Shown: piece after piece, positions 56,745 through 64,000 of the stretch
How positions within the stretch are numbered: position 1 is the stretch's first letter
Layout of the letters: the number at the start of each line of letters is the position of its first letter
Assembly: GCF_017488845.2 (NCBI RefSeq)
Contig: NZ_CP083370.1
Location: 3,659,501-3,723,500, forward strand
DNA: 64,000 nucleotides
Direction of reading: 5' to 3'
Source: Ensifer canadensis
GTDB lineage: Bacteria; Pseudomonadota; Alphaproteobacteria; Rhizobiales; Rhizobiaceae
Translations under genes and position numbers: made by a program
The notes under the pieces: model-generated
What the model was told of the DNA's origin: nothing
Databases searched by the model: none
The model's input: only the letters and a program-made list of their open reading frames with translations

Positions 56745-58522
56745 GCGTGCGGCTCGGCGGGCAGGGAAAGCACGAAGCGGGCGCCGACGATCCGCCGATC
56801 CGGACCCATGATGTTCTCGGCCTTCAGCGTGCCGCCGTGCGCTTCGGCAATCTGCCGGGAGATGGACAGGCCAAGACCGGAGTTCTGGCCGAAGTCTTCG
56901 CCTTCCGGCCTGTCGGTATAGAAGCGTTCGAAGATCCGGTCGATGTCTTCTGCCTGGATGCCGGGACCATTGTCCTCGATATAGACGAGGCAGCGCGACC
57001 GGGAGCGCGTCAGGCGCACGACGATGCGGCCGCCCTGTTCGGGTACGAAGGAGCGGGCGTTTTCGATCAGATTGGTGATGATCTGGCCGATGCGCAGTTC
57101 GTAGCCGTTGATGGCGAAGCGCGCCTTGGGGCTGTCCTTGCGGTCGATGACGAAATCGAGCAGCACCGGCTTCTTCTTGCTGCGGATCTGGCGCGAGATA
57201 TCGACGAGGTCGCCCAGCAGTTTTTCGAGGTCGATCACCTTGGCGTCGCTACGCGCAAGCTCGGCGTCAAGACGCGAGGCGTCGGAGATATCGCTGATCA
57301 GGCGGTCGAGGCGACGAACGTCATGCTGGATGACGTCCATCAGCCGCTTCTTCGATTCGTCGGTGCGGGCGAGCGGAAGCGTTTCGACTGCGCTGCGCAG
57401 CGACGTCAGCGGATTCTTCAACTCATGGCTGACGTCGGCGGCGAAATTCTCGATCGCCGCGATTCTGTCGTAGAGTGCGGTCGTCATCTCGCGCAACGCG
57501 ACGGAGAGATTGCCGATCTCGTCCTGGCGCGACGAGAAATCAGGAATTTCCTCGCGCTCCTTGGCACCGCCGCGACGCACCCGGATGGCGGCGGCCGAAA
57601 GGCGCCGCAACGGATTGGCGATCGTCGACGACAAGAGCAGCGACAGAATGACGTTGACGAGGGCGGCTACCCCGAACACGCGGATGATGGCGAGGCGTTC
57701 GGCATGCACGATCTTGTCGATATCGCCGGCCTGGGTGGACAAGAGCAGCACGCCGAGAACGGCGCGGGACCGCTGCACTGGCACGGCGACCGAGACGATG
57801 AGCTCGCCCTTTTCGGTCACGCGGCGCACCGCACCACGCACGCCGGTCAGCGCGTTCATCACTTCCGGATAGATCGATCCGTTGCCGCCCGGCGGCTCCT
57901 TGTAGAGCGGCAGGTCGCCCGACTGCAGCAGGCGGTTGATCCAGCTTCCGAACTTTTCCTCGATACCGGTGGCTTCGGGATCGACGGGCGGCAGGTCGAA
58001 GCGCAGCACCTGGCCGCCGCTATAAAGGTGGCGCGAATCGAGCAGCAGATCCGCATCGGCGTCGAACAGGCGCGCGCGGGTGCGGGTCGGCGAGATCAGC
58101 CGCCTGAGCACCGGAGCCACCCGTTCCTGGATGATGGGGAAATCGAGGTCTTCGTCGCTCGGCAGCGGCGTGATGCTCTGGCCGGCCTGCAGCTCCAGCA
58201 GTTTTTCAGGATCGATGGTGATCGAATTGGTGTCGACGGAGGCGGAAGCCGAAATGGCGCCGGCGATGATTTCGCCCTGGGTCAGCAGGCTTTCGACGCG
58301 GGCGTCGATCAGCCCTTCGCGAAACTGGTTGAGATACATGATCCCGCCGACCAGAACCACGAGCGCAACGAGATTGAAGAAGACGATCCGTCGCGTCAGG
58401 CTCGAAAAGACGGCGTTGCCGAACAGGCGGCGAATCAGCGTGAACGAATAGGCCCAGCGCCGGCCTTTCGCCGATGTCCGTCCGTCAAGTTCATCGACAT
58501 CGCCTTGCAAGACTTCCACCAA
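56741..58522 (-). CDS. chvG: Sensor histidine kinase ChvG (ExoS)
   Basis: ChvG is the inner-membrane sensor controlling exopolysaccharide, motility, acid response and host interaction genes. The 593-aa protein has two transmembrane helices (about 47-65 and 278-300) enclosing a large periplasmic domain. A HAMP region follows, then HisKA with His366 in ADVSHELKNPL, and a GHKL domain with NLIENARSF, EDNGPGI and NSGLGLSI. The open frame begins at a TTG (58522), nine bases after GGAG; a GTG at 58519 is a close alternative and no ATG is near. It overlaps hprK. Confidence 0.95.
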   Translation of the reverse strand: MVEVLQGDVDELDGRTSAKGRRWAYSFTLIRRLFGNAVFSSLTRRIVFFNLVALVVLVGGIMYLNQFREGLIDARVESLLTQGEIIAGAISASASVDTNSITIDPEKLLELQAGQSITPLPSDEDLDFPIIQERVAPVLRRLISPTRTRARLFDADADLLLDSRHLYSGGQVLRFDLPPVDPEATGIEEKFGSWINRLLQSGDLPLYKEPPGGNGSIYPEVMNALTGVRGAVRRVTEKGELIVSVAVPVQRSRAVLGVLLLSTQAGDIDKIVHAERLAIIRVFGVAALVNVILSLLLSSTIANPLRRLSAAAIRVRRGGAKEREEIPDFSSRQDEIGNLSVALREMTTALYDRIAAIENFAADVSHELKNPLTSLRSAVETLPLARTDESKKRLMDVIQHDVRRLDRLISDISDASRLDAELARSDAKVIDLEKLLGDLVDISRQIRSKKKPVLLDFVIDRKDSPKARFAINGYELRIGQIITNLIENARSFVPEQGGRIVVRLTRSRSRCLVYIEDNGPGIQAEDIDRIFERFYTDRPEGEDFGQNSGLGLSISRQIAEAHGGTLKAENIMGPDRRIVGARFVLSLPAEPHA

Positions 58523-58750
58523 GTCTTTCCGCTCCCGCAGCGGGAGTATCCCCGCCGTATCTTCTGATTGCGACCAGGCGTCACCCGGATGTCGGGTTTC
58601 GCAGATCCGCGGATGTTCTTTCTGGTCTTCGGTCTCGTGGATCCGATGCCACCGGCCAAGCCAAGAGGCGGGTCAAAGCCTGCCGCCATCGCGTCGGTTC
58701 TGAATGCTCCACAAACGACGCGATGGCAAGTGCTGAGACCCCGCGTCGCT

Positions 58751-59479
58751 TCAGGCCATCTCGCGGAAGCGGTAGCCGACGCCGTAAAGCGTCTCGATCA
58801 TGTCGAAGTCATTGTCGACCATCTTGAACTTCTTGCGCAGCCGTTTGATGTGGCTGTCGATGGTGCGGTCGTCGACATAGACCTGCTCGTCATAGGCGGC
58901 GTCCATCAGCGCGTCGCGGCTCTTCACCACGCCCGGGCGCTGGGCGAGGGAGTGAAGAATGAGAAACTCGGTCACCGTAAGCGTGACCGGCTCGTTCTTC
59001 CAGGTGCAGGTGTGGCGCTCCTGGTCCATGGCCAGCTGCCCACGCTCGAGCGAGCGCGAGGGCGTGTCGGAAGTCTTGGGTGTTCCGGCGGTGCCGCCGG
59101 CTGCAGCCGCTTCGCGGTTGGCCGCCCGGCGCAGGATCGCCTTGACGCGCTCGACCAGCAGGCGCTGGGAGAACGGCTTGGTGATGAAATCGTCCGCACC
59201 CATCTTCAGGCCGAAGAGCTCGTCGATTTCCTCGTCCTTGGAGGTCAGGAAGATCACCGGCAAATCCGACTTCTGACGCAGGCGCCGCAACAGCTCCATG
59301 CCGTCCATGCGCGGCATCTTGATGTCGAAGATCGCAAGCTGCGGCGGTCGGGCCAACAGGCCTTCGAGCGCCGAGGCGCCGTCGGTATAGGTCTCGACCT
59401 TGTAGCCTTCAGCTTCAAGCGCGATGGATACGGACGTCAGGATATTCCGGTCATCATCGACAAGCGCGATGGTCTGCAT
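58751..59479 (-). CDS. chvI: Response regulator ChvI
   Basis: ChvI is the OmpR-type partner of ChvG. The receiver domain has the acidic pocket ALVDDDRN, phospho-acceptor Asp52 in [11 protein letters not shown] and Lys in FITKPFS. The C-terminal winged helix has [18 protein letters not shown] Gly/Ala/Thr-rich linker lies at about 128-145. I chose ATG 59479 (242 aa), with GGAG nine bases upstream; longer in-frame starts at 59497 and 59608 lack support. A 228-bp gap to chvG suggests chvG may also have its own promoter. It is divergent from pckA. Confidence 0.96.
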   Translation of the reverse strand: MQTIALVDDDRNILTSVSIALEAEGYKVETYTDGASALEGLLARPPQLAIFDIKMPRMDGMELLRRLRQKSDLPVIFLTSKDEEIDELFGLKMGADDFITKPFSQRLLVERVKAILRRAANREAAAAGGTAGTPKTSDTPSRSLERGQLAMDQERHTCTWKNEPVTLTVTEFLILHSLAQRPGVVKSRDALMDAAYDEQVYVDDRTIDSHIKRLRKKFKMVDNDFDMIETLYGVGYRFREMA

Positions 59480-59808
59480 CGTGTTCAACTCCGTCATTTG
59501 AGGCCGATCGCCGGTTTCGTCTCCGAATCTGCGGCAACCGCGAGTCACGGGTGCGTTACTTGAGTATAAAGGTGGAACAAATTGTGGCGAAGCCCAAAAT
59601 GCGCTCAAGCGTACACTCCGTCGCCCAGAGGCAGATATGGCGCAGGGAACTCGGATTCAACCGATTAAAAAAACGATAATTTTCTTTAAATCGATTAATA
59701 TACTGAAATCATTATTCTTTTTTTGACGTCGCCTTGTTTTTGAGCGAGCATGCAAGTATGTTCCGGCCAGATTTAACGCCAATGGCCAAACACGAAGGAA
59801 GCTTGACC
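59480..59808. other. 329-bp divergent regulatory region between chvI and pckA
   Basis: I see no gene. The middle (about 59660-59725) is markedly AT-rich compared with the surroundings and includes TATACT at 59699-59704, a possible -10 element. AAGGAAG before 59809 is the pckA ribosome-binding site. Confidence 0.6.
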
Positions 59809-61419
59809 ATGGAGCAACTCGGCACTCGCAATGCAGCGAACGGCTTGGAAAAACTCGGCTTTACGGATCTCGATGTGGTCCGCTACAACCTCGAAGCCCC
59901 AGAGCTTTATGAAGAAGCCATTCGCCGCGGCGAGGCTCAGCTGACGGCGCACGGCGCGATCGTTGCGCGCACCGGTCAGCACACTGGCCGCTCCCCGAAG
60001 GACAAGTTCGTCGTTCGTGATGCGTCCACCGACGATCAGATCTGGTGGGACAACAACAAGCCGCTGTCGCCGGAGCATTTCGCCGTGCTGCGCCAGGATA
60101 TGCTTGATCATGCCAAGGGCATGTCGCTCTATGTCCAGGATCTCGTTGGCGGCGCCGACAAGGACAATGCCCTGCCGACCCGCGTCGTCACGGAATTTGC
60201 CTGGCATTCGCTGTTCATTCGCAACCTGCTGATCCGTCCGGAGCGTGGTGCGCTGGCTTCCTTCCTGCCGAAGCTGACGATCATCGACCTGCCGAGCTTC
60301 AAGGCTGATCCCGAGCGGCACGGCTGCCGCACGGAAACGGTCATTGCCTGCGATCTGACCAACGGTCTCATTCTCATCGGCGGTACGTCCTATGCCGGCG
60401 AGATGAAGAAGTCGGTATTTACCGTTCTGAACTACCTGCTGCCGAAGAAGGGCGTCATGCCGATGCACTGCTCGGCCAATGTCGGCCCTGAAGGCGATAC
60501 CGCCATCTTCTTCGGCCTGTCGGGCACCGGCAAGACCACGCTTTCGGCCGATCCGACCCGCACGCTGATCGGTGACGATGAGCATGGCTGGGGAGAGCAG
60601 GGCGTCTTCAATTTCGAAGGCGGTTGCTATGCCAAGGCCATCCGTCTCTCCGAAGCGGCCGAGCCGGAAATCTTCGCGACGACCCGCCGCTTCGGCACCG
60701 TCATGGAGAACGTCGTTCTCGACGAACGCCGGGTTCCCGATTTCGACGACGGTTCGCTGACCGAAAACACCCGCTGCGCCTATCCGCTCGATTTCATCCC
60801 GAATGCCAGCGAAACCGGTACCGCGCCGCAGCCGCGCACGATCATCATGCTGACCGCCGATGCCTTCGGCGTGATGCCGCCGATCGCCAAGCTGACGCCG
60901 GAACAGGCGATGTATCACTTCCTGTCTGGCTACACCGCCAAGGTCGCAGGCACCGAGAAGGGCGTCACCGAGCCGGAAGCAACGTTCTCGACCTGCTTCG
61001 GCGCGCCGTTCATGCCGCGTCACCCGTCGGAATACGGCAACCTGCTGAAGGATCTGATCGCCAACAACGGCGTCACCTGCTGGCTGGTCAACACCGGCTG
61101 GACCGGCGGTGCCTATGGCGCCGGCAGCCGCATGCCGATCAAGGTGACCCGCGCCCTGCTCGCGGCAGCCCTCGACGGTTCGCTGAACGCTAGCGAACTG
61201 CGCACTGACGCGAACTTCGGCTTCGCCGTGCCGGTTTCGGTACCGGGCGTCGACGACGGCATTCTTGATCCGCGCTCGACCTGGGCTGATGGTAACGCCT
61301 ATGACGCTCAGGCCCGTCGCCTCGTCGATATGTTCGTCGCCAACTTCGCCAAGTTCGAAGACCATGTCGATGGCAGCGTCCGCGATGCAGCTCCCGGCAC
61401 GAAGATTGCCGCCGAATAA
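59809..61419 (+). CDS. pckA: Phosphoenolpyruvate carboxykinase (ATP)
   Basis: PckA makes PEP from oxaloacetate, the entry to gluconeogenesis when rhizobia grow on C4-dicarboxylates. The 536-aa protein has the kinase P-loop [15 protein letters not shown] (from about residue 236), [22 protein letters not shown] (metal site) and [14 protein letters not shown] near the N-terminus. I chose ATG 59809, preceded by AAGGAAG; the open frame back to 59734 lies in the AT-rich leader. It is divergent from chvI, an arrangement known in rhizobia and Agrobacterium. Confidence 0.97.
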   Translation: MEQLGTRNAANGLEKLGFTDLDVVRYNLEAPELYEEAIRRGEAQLTAHGAIVARTGQHTGRSPKDKFVVRDASTDDQIWWDNNKPLSPEHFAVLRQDMLDHAKGMSLYVQDLVGGADKDNALPTRVVTEFAWHSLFIRNLLIRPERGALASFLPKLTIIDLPSFKADPERHGCRTETVIACDLTNGLILIGGTSYAGEMKKSVFTVLNYLLPKKGVMPMHCSANVGPEGDTAIFFGLSGTGKTTLSADPTRTLIGDDEHGWGEQGVFNFEGGCYAKAIRLSEAAEPEIFATTRRFGTVMENVVLDERRVPDFDDGSLTENTRCAYPLDFIPNASETGTAPQPRTIIMLTADAFGVMPPIAKLTPEQAMYHFLSGYTAKVAGTEKGVTEPEATFSTCFGAPFMPRHPSEYGNLLKDLIANNGVTCWLVNTGWTGGAYGAGSRMPIKVTRALLAAALDGSLNASELRTDANFGFAVPVSVPGVDDGILDPRSTWADGNAYDAQARRLVDMFVANFAKFEDHVDGSVRDAAPGTKIAAE

Positions 61420-61433
61420 GCATTGCTGGCTAT

Positions 61434-61447
61434 GATTCACGTGAAAC
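61434..61447. promoter_or_regulatory. parS: parS-like palindrome fused to the pckA terminator
   Basis: GATTCACGTGAAAC, the same one-mismatch variant as at 7427 and 10926, sits 14 bp after the pckA stop. Its right arm (GAAAC) doubles as the first bases of the terminator stem. It is about 52 kb from oriC, so a role in ParB binding is less certain. Confidence 0.6.
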
Positions 61448-61476
61448 CCGGCCTCAATGGCCGGGTTTCACTTTTT
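61443..61476 (+). terminator. Intrinsic terminator of pckA
   Basis: Eleven-base arms GAAACCCGGCC / GGCCGGGTTTC with a 5-nt loop are followed by ACTTTTT. Confidence 0.92.
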
Positions 61477-61499
61477 GTGGTTGCTTGTTTTCAAGCGGT

Positions 61500-61615
61500 T
61501 CGCTCTGTGCGCTGCAGCGCACGCGTCAAATGTGACGCGCAAAGGACGCTGTAAGGCTCGAGATCTGCTGCATAATTTTCTCCGTAAATCGATTCCGGTT
61601 TTAGGAATTATGCAG
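61500..61615. repeat. Complex palindromic intergenic repeat upstream of arfB
   Basis: It is made of successive dyads: GCGCTGCAGCGC, GCGTC-AAATGT-GACGC, and an outer pair CTGCATAATT (61568-61577) and AATTATGCAG (61606-61615). It resembles a mosaic element I know from other rhizobial intergenic regions, distinct from the copies at 19.8 and 41.5 kb. A fragment (GGAATTATGCATTAG) is found near 35220. Confidence 0.65.
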
Positions 61616-61636
61616 TAGAAAGCGCCAGGAGCGATC

Positions 61637-62071
61637 ATGGCCAGCGACCCTTTATACATCAACGAACAGATCGTTATCGCCGGGTGGGAACTCAGCGAGC
61701 AATTCGTGCTGGCTGGCGGGCCGGGTGGACAGAACGTCAACAAGGTGTCGACGGCCGTTCAGTTGTTCTTCAATGTCCAGGCCTCGCCCGCGCTCACCGA
61801 TCGCATCAAGGCCAACACCCTGAAGCTCGCCGGTCGCCGCGCCTCGAAAGACGGCGTGTTGATGATCGAGGCCAGTCGCTTTCGCAGCCAGGAGCGCAAC
61901 CGCGAGGATGCCCGTGAACGGCTGAAGGAGATGATCCTGAAGGCCGCGGAGCCGCCGCCGCCACCGCGCAGGAAGACCAAGCCGACACGCGGCTCGATCG
62001 AGCGCCGACTGAAGGAAAAAACCGGTCGCGGCGAGACCAAGAAGTTGCGCGGCCGCCCGACTGGCGAGTGA
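61637..62071 (+). CDS. arfB: Ribosome-rescue peptidyl-tRNA hydrolase ArfB (ICT1/YaeJ type)
   Basis: ArfB frees ribosomes stalled on non-stop mRNA by hydrolysing peptidyl-tRNA. The 144-aa protein has the GGQ motif at residues 30-32 in AGGPGGQNVNKVST and lacks codon-recognition domains of class I release factors. The C-terminal tail (about 110-144) is rich in Lys and Arg, as needed to sit in the empty mRNA channel. It lies between a palindromic repeat and the Kbp-like gene, with no clear operon. Confidence 0.94.
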   Translation: MASDPLYINEQIVIAGWELSEQFVLAGGPGGQNVNKVSTAVQLFFNVQASPALTDRIKANTLKLAGRRASKDGVLMIEASRFRSQERNREDARERLKEMILKAAEPPPPPRRKTKPTRGSIERRLKEKTGRGETKKLRGRPTGE

Positions 62072-62164
62072 CTTGCGGTTGCGGATTCTTTTCGGCTGTC
62101 CCTTGTCTTTTGTCGCCAAGCGCCCTCTCTTATCGCGCAGGAACTTTTGCAGAAGGAGAAATCC

Positions 62165-62638
62165 ATGGGCCTTTTCAGTTTTATCAAGAACGCCGGCAAG
62201 AAGTTGGGCATTGGCGGTGACGACGATGCGCCTGATGCCGACAGCGTCCAGAAGGAACTCGCTTCGCACGATCTCGGCACCAAGGACGTCCAGGTCGAAG
62301 TCGTCAACGACAAGGTGGTGCTGAAGGGTGTCGTCAAGGATCAGACGGCGTTCGAGAAGGCGGTCGTCGCCGTCGGCAACACGCTCGGCGTGTCTTCGGT
62401 CGAAGCGTCTGAGCTGAAGGTGGCGGATGCCGGTGCAGCGCCCGCGCCCGCCAAGGCCCCCGTCTTCTATACCGTCAAGAAGGGCGACAACCTCTGGAAG
62501 ATCGCCGAGGCGCAGTACGGCAAGGGCAAGGGCGCCAAGCACACGGTCATCTTCGAGGCAAACAAACCGATGCTGACCCATCCCGACAAAATTTACCCCG
62601 GTCAGGTGCTGCGCATTCCGGATCTGGATGCCGCGTGA
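62165..62638 (+). CDS. kbp: BON-LysM protein, Kbp/YgaU family
   Basis: This is a 157-aa protein with an N-terminal GLFSFIKNAGKKLG start, a BON domain (about 25-85) and a LysM domain (about 98-152, with YTVKKGDNLWKIA). Its ending FEANKPMLTHPDKIYPGQVLRIP matches E. coli Kbp (YgaU), a cytoplasmic potassium-binding protein. There is no signal peptide, so peptidoglycan binding by the LysM is unlikely despite the domain name. GAAGGAG precedes ATG 62165. Its stop overlaps the next start (GTGA). Confidence 0.9.
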   Translation: MGLFSFIKNAGKKLGIGGDDDAPDADSVQKELASHDLGTKDVQVEVVNDKVVLKGVVKDQTAFEKAVVAVGNTLGVSSVEASELKVADAGAAPAPAKAPVFYTVKKGDNLWKIAEAQYGKGKGAKHTVIFEANKPMLTHPDKIYPGQVLRIPDLDAA

Positions 62639-63084
62639 CAGCCTTGTCGATGCGTGCATTTTCGAGCGTCGTTCTGGTGGTCGCAAGTCTTGGACTTGCC
62701 TCCGCCGGCACCGCGCAATCGCTGCGTGAGCCGGCTAAGGGTAGTTCGGAGCGTGCAGCGATCCTTGATGCCTTGCGGCCTGCCGTCGAGGCGGAGATGC
62801 GCGGTTCGGTTGAATTCGTCGTCACGACGATGCGAGCGGCGCCGAACTGGGCCTTCGTCCAGGTCGAGCCGCAACGTCCGGGCGGCGGCAGCATCGATCT
62901 CGCGCAGACCGGGTTTCGCGACGAGGCCGACATGATGGATGGCTTGACGGTGTTCGCGCTCGTCAGCTTCCAGGGCGGTCGATGGAATCTGGTGGATCAC
63001 GTCGTTGGTCCGACGGATGTCGCCTATGCCGGCTGGTCTGAGCGCTACGGCGTCCCGGCAAAACTGCTCGGGCTTGAGGAGTGA
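62635..63084 (+). CDS. Small exported protein of unknown function
   Basis: I do not recognise the family. The protein is 149 aa from GTG 62635, which overlaps the Kbp stop, or 144 aa from ATG 62650. The N-terminus is a clear signal peptide (hydrophobic stretch VVLVVASLGLASAG, cleavage probably after TAQ or AGTAQ). The mature part contains EFVVTTMRAAPNWAFVQVEPQRPGG and FALVSFQGGRWNLVDHVVGPTDVAYAGWSERYG, suggesting a compact alpha/beta domain. Cys is absent. It is coupled to kbp and lies 10 bp before alkB. Confidence 0.75.
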   Translation: MTALSMRAFSSVVLVVASLGLASAGTAQSLREPAKGSSERAAILDALRPAVEAEMRGSVEFVVTTMRAAPNWAFVQVEPQRPGGGSIDLAQTGFRDEADMMDGLTVFALVSFQGGRWNLVDHVVGPTDVAYAGWSERYGVPAKLLGLEE

Positions 63085-63094
63085 GGGCAACCTC

Positions 63095-63706
63095 ATGCAG
63101 GTTCTCCCGAAAGGAATAAAACACATCCCTGGCTTTCTCGACCGGGCCCGTCAGGAGCAGATCGTTGAAGCGATCAGGGGCGTGGTGCACGAAGCGCCGC
63201 TGTTCGTGCCGGCGATGCCGAAGACCGGTAAGCCGATGTCGGTGCGCATGACCAATTGCGGCCCGCTCGGCTGGGTGACCGACCGCGAGAAGGGCTACCG
63301 TTATCAGCCGCAGCATCCGGGGACGGGCAGGCCGTGGCCGCCGATGCCGGATGTTCTCCTTGAAATCTGGAATGCGGTTTCGGCCAGCGACAAACGGCCG
63401 GAAGCATGCCTGGTGAATTTCTATTCCGACGAGGCCCGCATGGGTCTGCACCAAGACAGGGACGAGCGCGATCTGGAAACATCAGTCGTCTCGATTTCCC
63501 TTGGCGATAGCTGCCTGTTTCGGGTCGGCGGCAGAGAGCGCGGCAGCCAGACCATATCCTTCAGGCTCGAAAGCGGCGATATCGTCGTGCTCGGCGGCGA
63601 GGGGCGTCTGGCCTTCCACGGCGTCGACCGGATCTATCCGAACACATCGACGCTGCTCAAGAACGGTGGCCGACTCAATCTGACGCTGCGCCGGGTGAAC
63701 CCCTAA
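63095..63706 (+). CDS. alkB: AlkB-type Fe(II)/2-oxoglutarate-dependent DNA repair dioxygenase
   Basis: AlkB removes methyl groups such as 1-methyladenine and 3-methylcytosine from DNA by oxidation. In the 203-aa protein the iron ligands are His119 and Asp121 (GLHQDRDE) and His175 (AFHGVDRI). 2-Oxoglutarate is bound by Arg193 and Arg199 (GGRLNLTLRR). NFYSDEARMG precedes the iron site, as in E. coli AlkB. I chose ATG 63095; the frame opens 90 bp earlier inside the preceding gene. Confidence 0.94.
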   Translation: MQVLPKGIKHIPGFLDRARQEQIVEAIRGVVHEAPLFVPAMPKTGKPMSVRMTNCGPLGWVTDREKGYRYQPQHPGTGRPWPPMPDVLLEIWNAVSASDKRPEACLVNFYSDEARMGLHQDRDERDLETSVVSISLGDSCLFRVGGRERGSQTISFRLESGDIVVLGGEGRLAFHGVDRIYPNTSTLLKNGGRLNLTLRRVNP

Positions 63707-63805
63707 GGCATGTCGCGTCAAAATAGAGCGGCAGCCTTCGCGTCACGCCCACATTTTCCGCGAAGCCATCGCTGCGTATTCTCGGGTCGCACGCATGTTG
63801 CACGC

Positions 63806-64000
63806 TCAAAGCTTGCGCAGCGCCACCTTCTCGGTGAGGTGGTTGGGGCCTTTCTGCAGGATGAGGTCGGCGCGCGGCCGCGTCGGCAGAATGTTCTGGT
63901 GCAGGTTCTTCAGGTTGATGTTGTGCCAAAGTCCTTCGGCGATCGCGCGCGCCGCATCCTCGCTGATGGTCGCATAGCGGTGGAAGTAGGATTCCGGATT
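63806..64000 (-). CDS. coaA: Pantothenate kinase, C-terminal end only
   Basis: Only the last 64 codons are in the window; the gene enters from the right edge and stops with TGA at 63806-63808. The segment [21 protein letters not shown] followed by [25 protein letters not shown] and a basic end LRKL matches the C-terminus of type I (CoaA) pantothenate kinase, which starts coenzyme A synthesis. It converges with alkB, leaving 99 bp with no visible terminator. Confidence 0.92.
   Translation of the reverse strand, partial: NPESYFHRYATISEDAARAIAEGLWHNINLKNLHQNILPTRPRADLILQKGPNHLTEKVALRKL

Noticed and set aside
56453..58567. 704-codon open frame on the plus strand opposite hprK and chvG
   Set aside because: Spans two opposing real genes and their overlap. 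Repetitive Arg/Asp composition is typical of antisense frames in GC-rich DNA.

Overview
This window is a piece of the main chromosome of an alphaproteobacterium of the family Rhizobiaceae. Ensifer/Sinorhizobium or a close Rhizobium is most likely, but the genus is not settled. The evidence is high GC coding sequence, ChvG/ChvI, an incomplete nitrogen-type PTS (HPr, EIIA-Man, short HprK), a tyrosine-bearing DivL, intracellular PHB depolymerase, rhizobial intergenic palindromic repeats, and a gene order that I remember as typical of rhizobial chromosomes. I see no rRNA, tRNA, prophage, IS element or CRISPR array.

The left 13 kb is the replication and segregation hub. parB (cut by the window edge), parA, rsmG, mnmG, mnmE, rho, hemJ and hemE all run leftward, while ppsR, maf, aroE, coaE and dnaQ run rightward. 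The 406-bp gap between hemE and ppsR carries an AT-rich block and several DnaA-box-like 9-mers, and is called oriC. Five parS-like palindromes (core TTCACGTGAA or one base off) lie between 2.2 and 11 kb. Further near-copies lie at 35.1 and 61.4 kb, each associated with a hairpin.

From 13 to 20 kb come secB and fxsA (leftward), then a Tim44-like gene, mltA, an Smr-domain gene and an XRE regulator (rightward), gyrB, and a nitroreductase. From 20.7 to 32.9 kb is an accessory-looking catabolic locus: a succinate-semialdehyde-type dehydrogenase, an HpcH/HpaI aldolase, a UxaB/UxuB-like polyol dehydrogenase, a GntR-like regulator with two winged-helix segments, an altronate/galactarate-type dehydratase, an aldose 1-dehydrogenase, a CUT2 sugar ABC transporter and a zinc alcohol dehydrogenase. 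A short GATAAAA-containing element recurs ahead of three of its transcription units. I read it as uptake and non-phosphorylative breakdown of an unidentified sugar or sugar acid.

From 33 to 41.4 kb are phaZ, a DUF2852 membrane protein, a YgjP-type metallopeptidase, a Pmp3 peptide, and trpF-trpB-trpA-accD-folC. From 41.6 to 53.6 kb a leftward operon-like run reads divL, tsaE-amgK fusion, murU, addB, addA, trxA, joining cell-cycle signalling, cell-wall recycling, tRNA modification and recombinational repair. Next come ahcY, with a strong palindromic operator upstream, then ptsH, manX, hprK, chvG and chvI (all leftward), and divergently pckA. The right end has arfB, a Kbp-like BON-LysM protein, a small exported protein, alkB and the 3' end of coaA.
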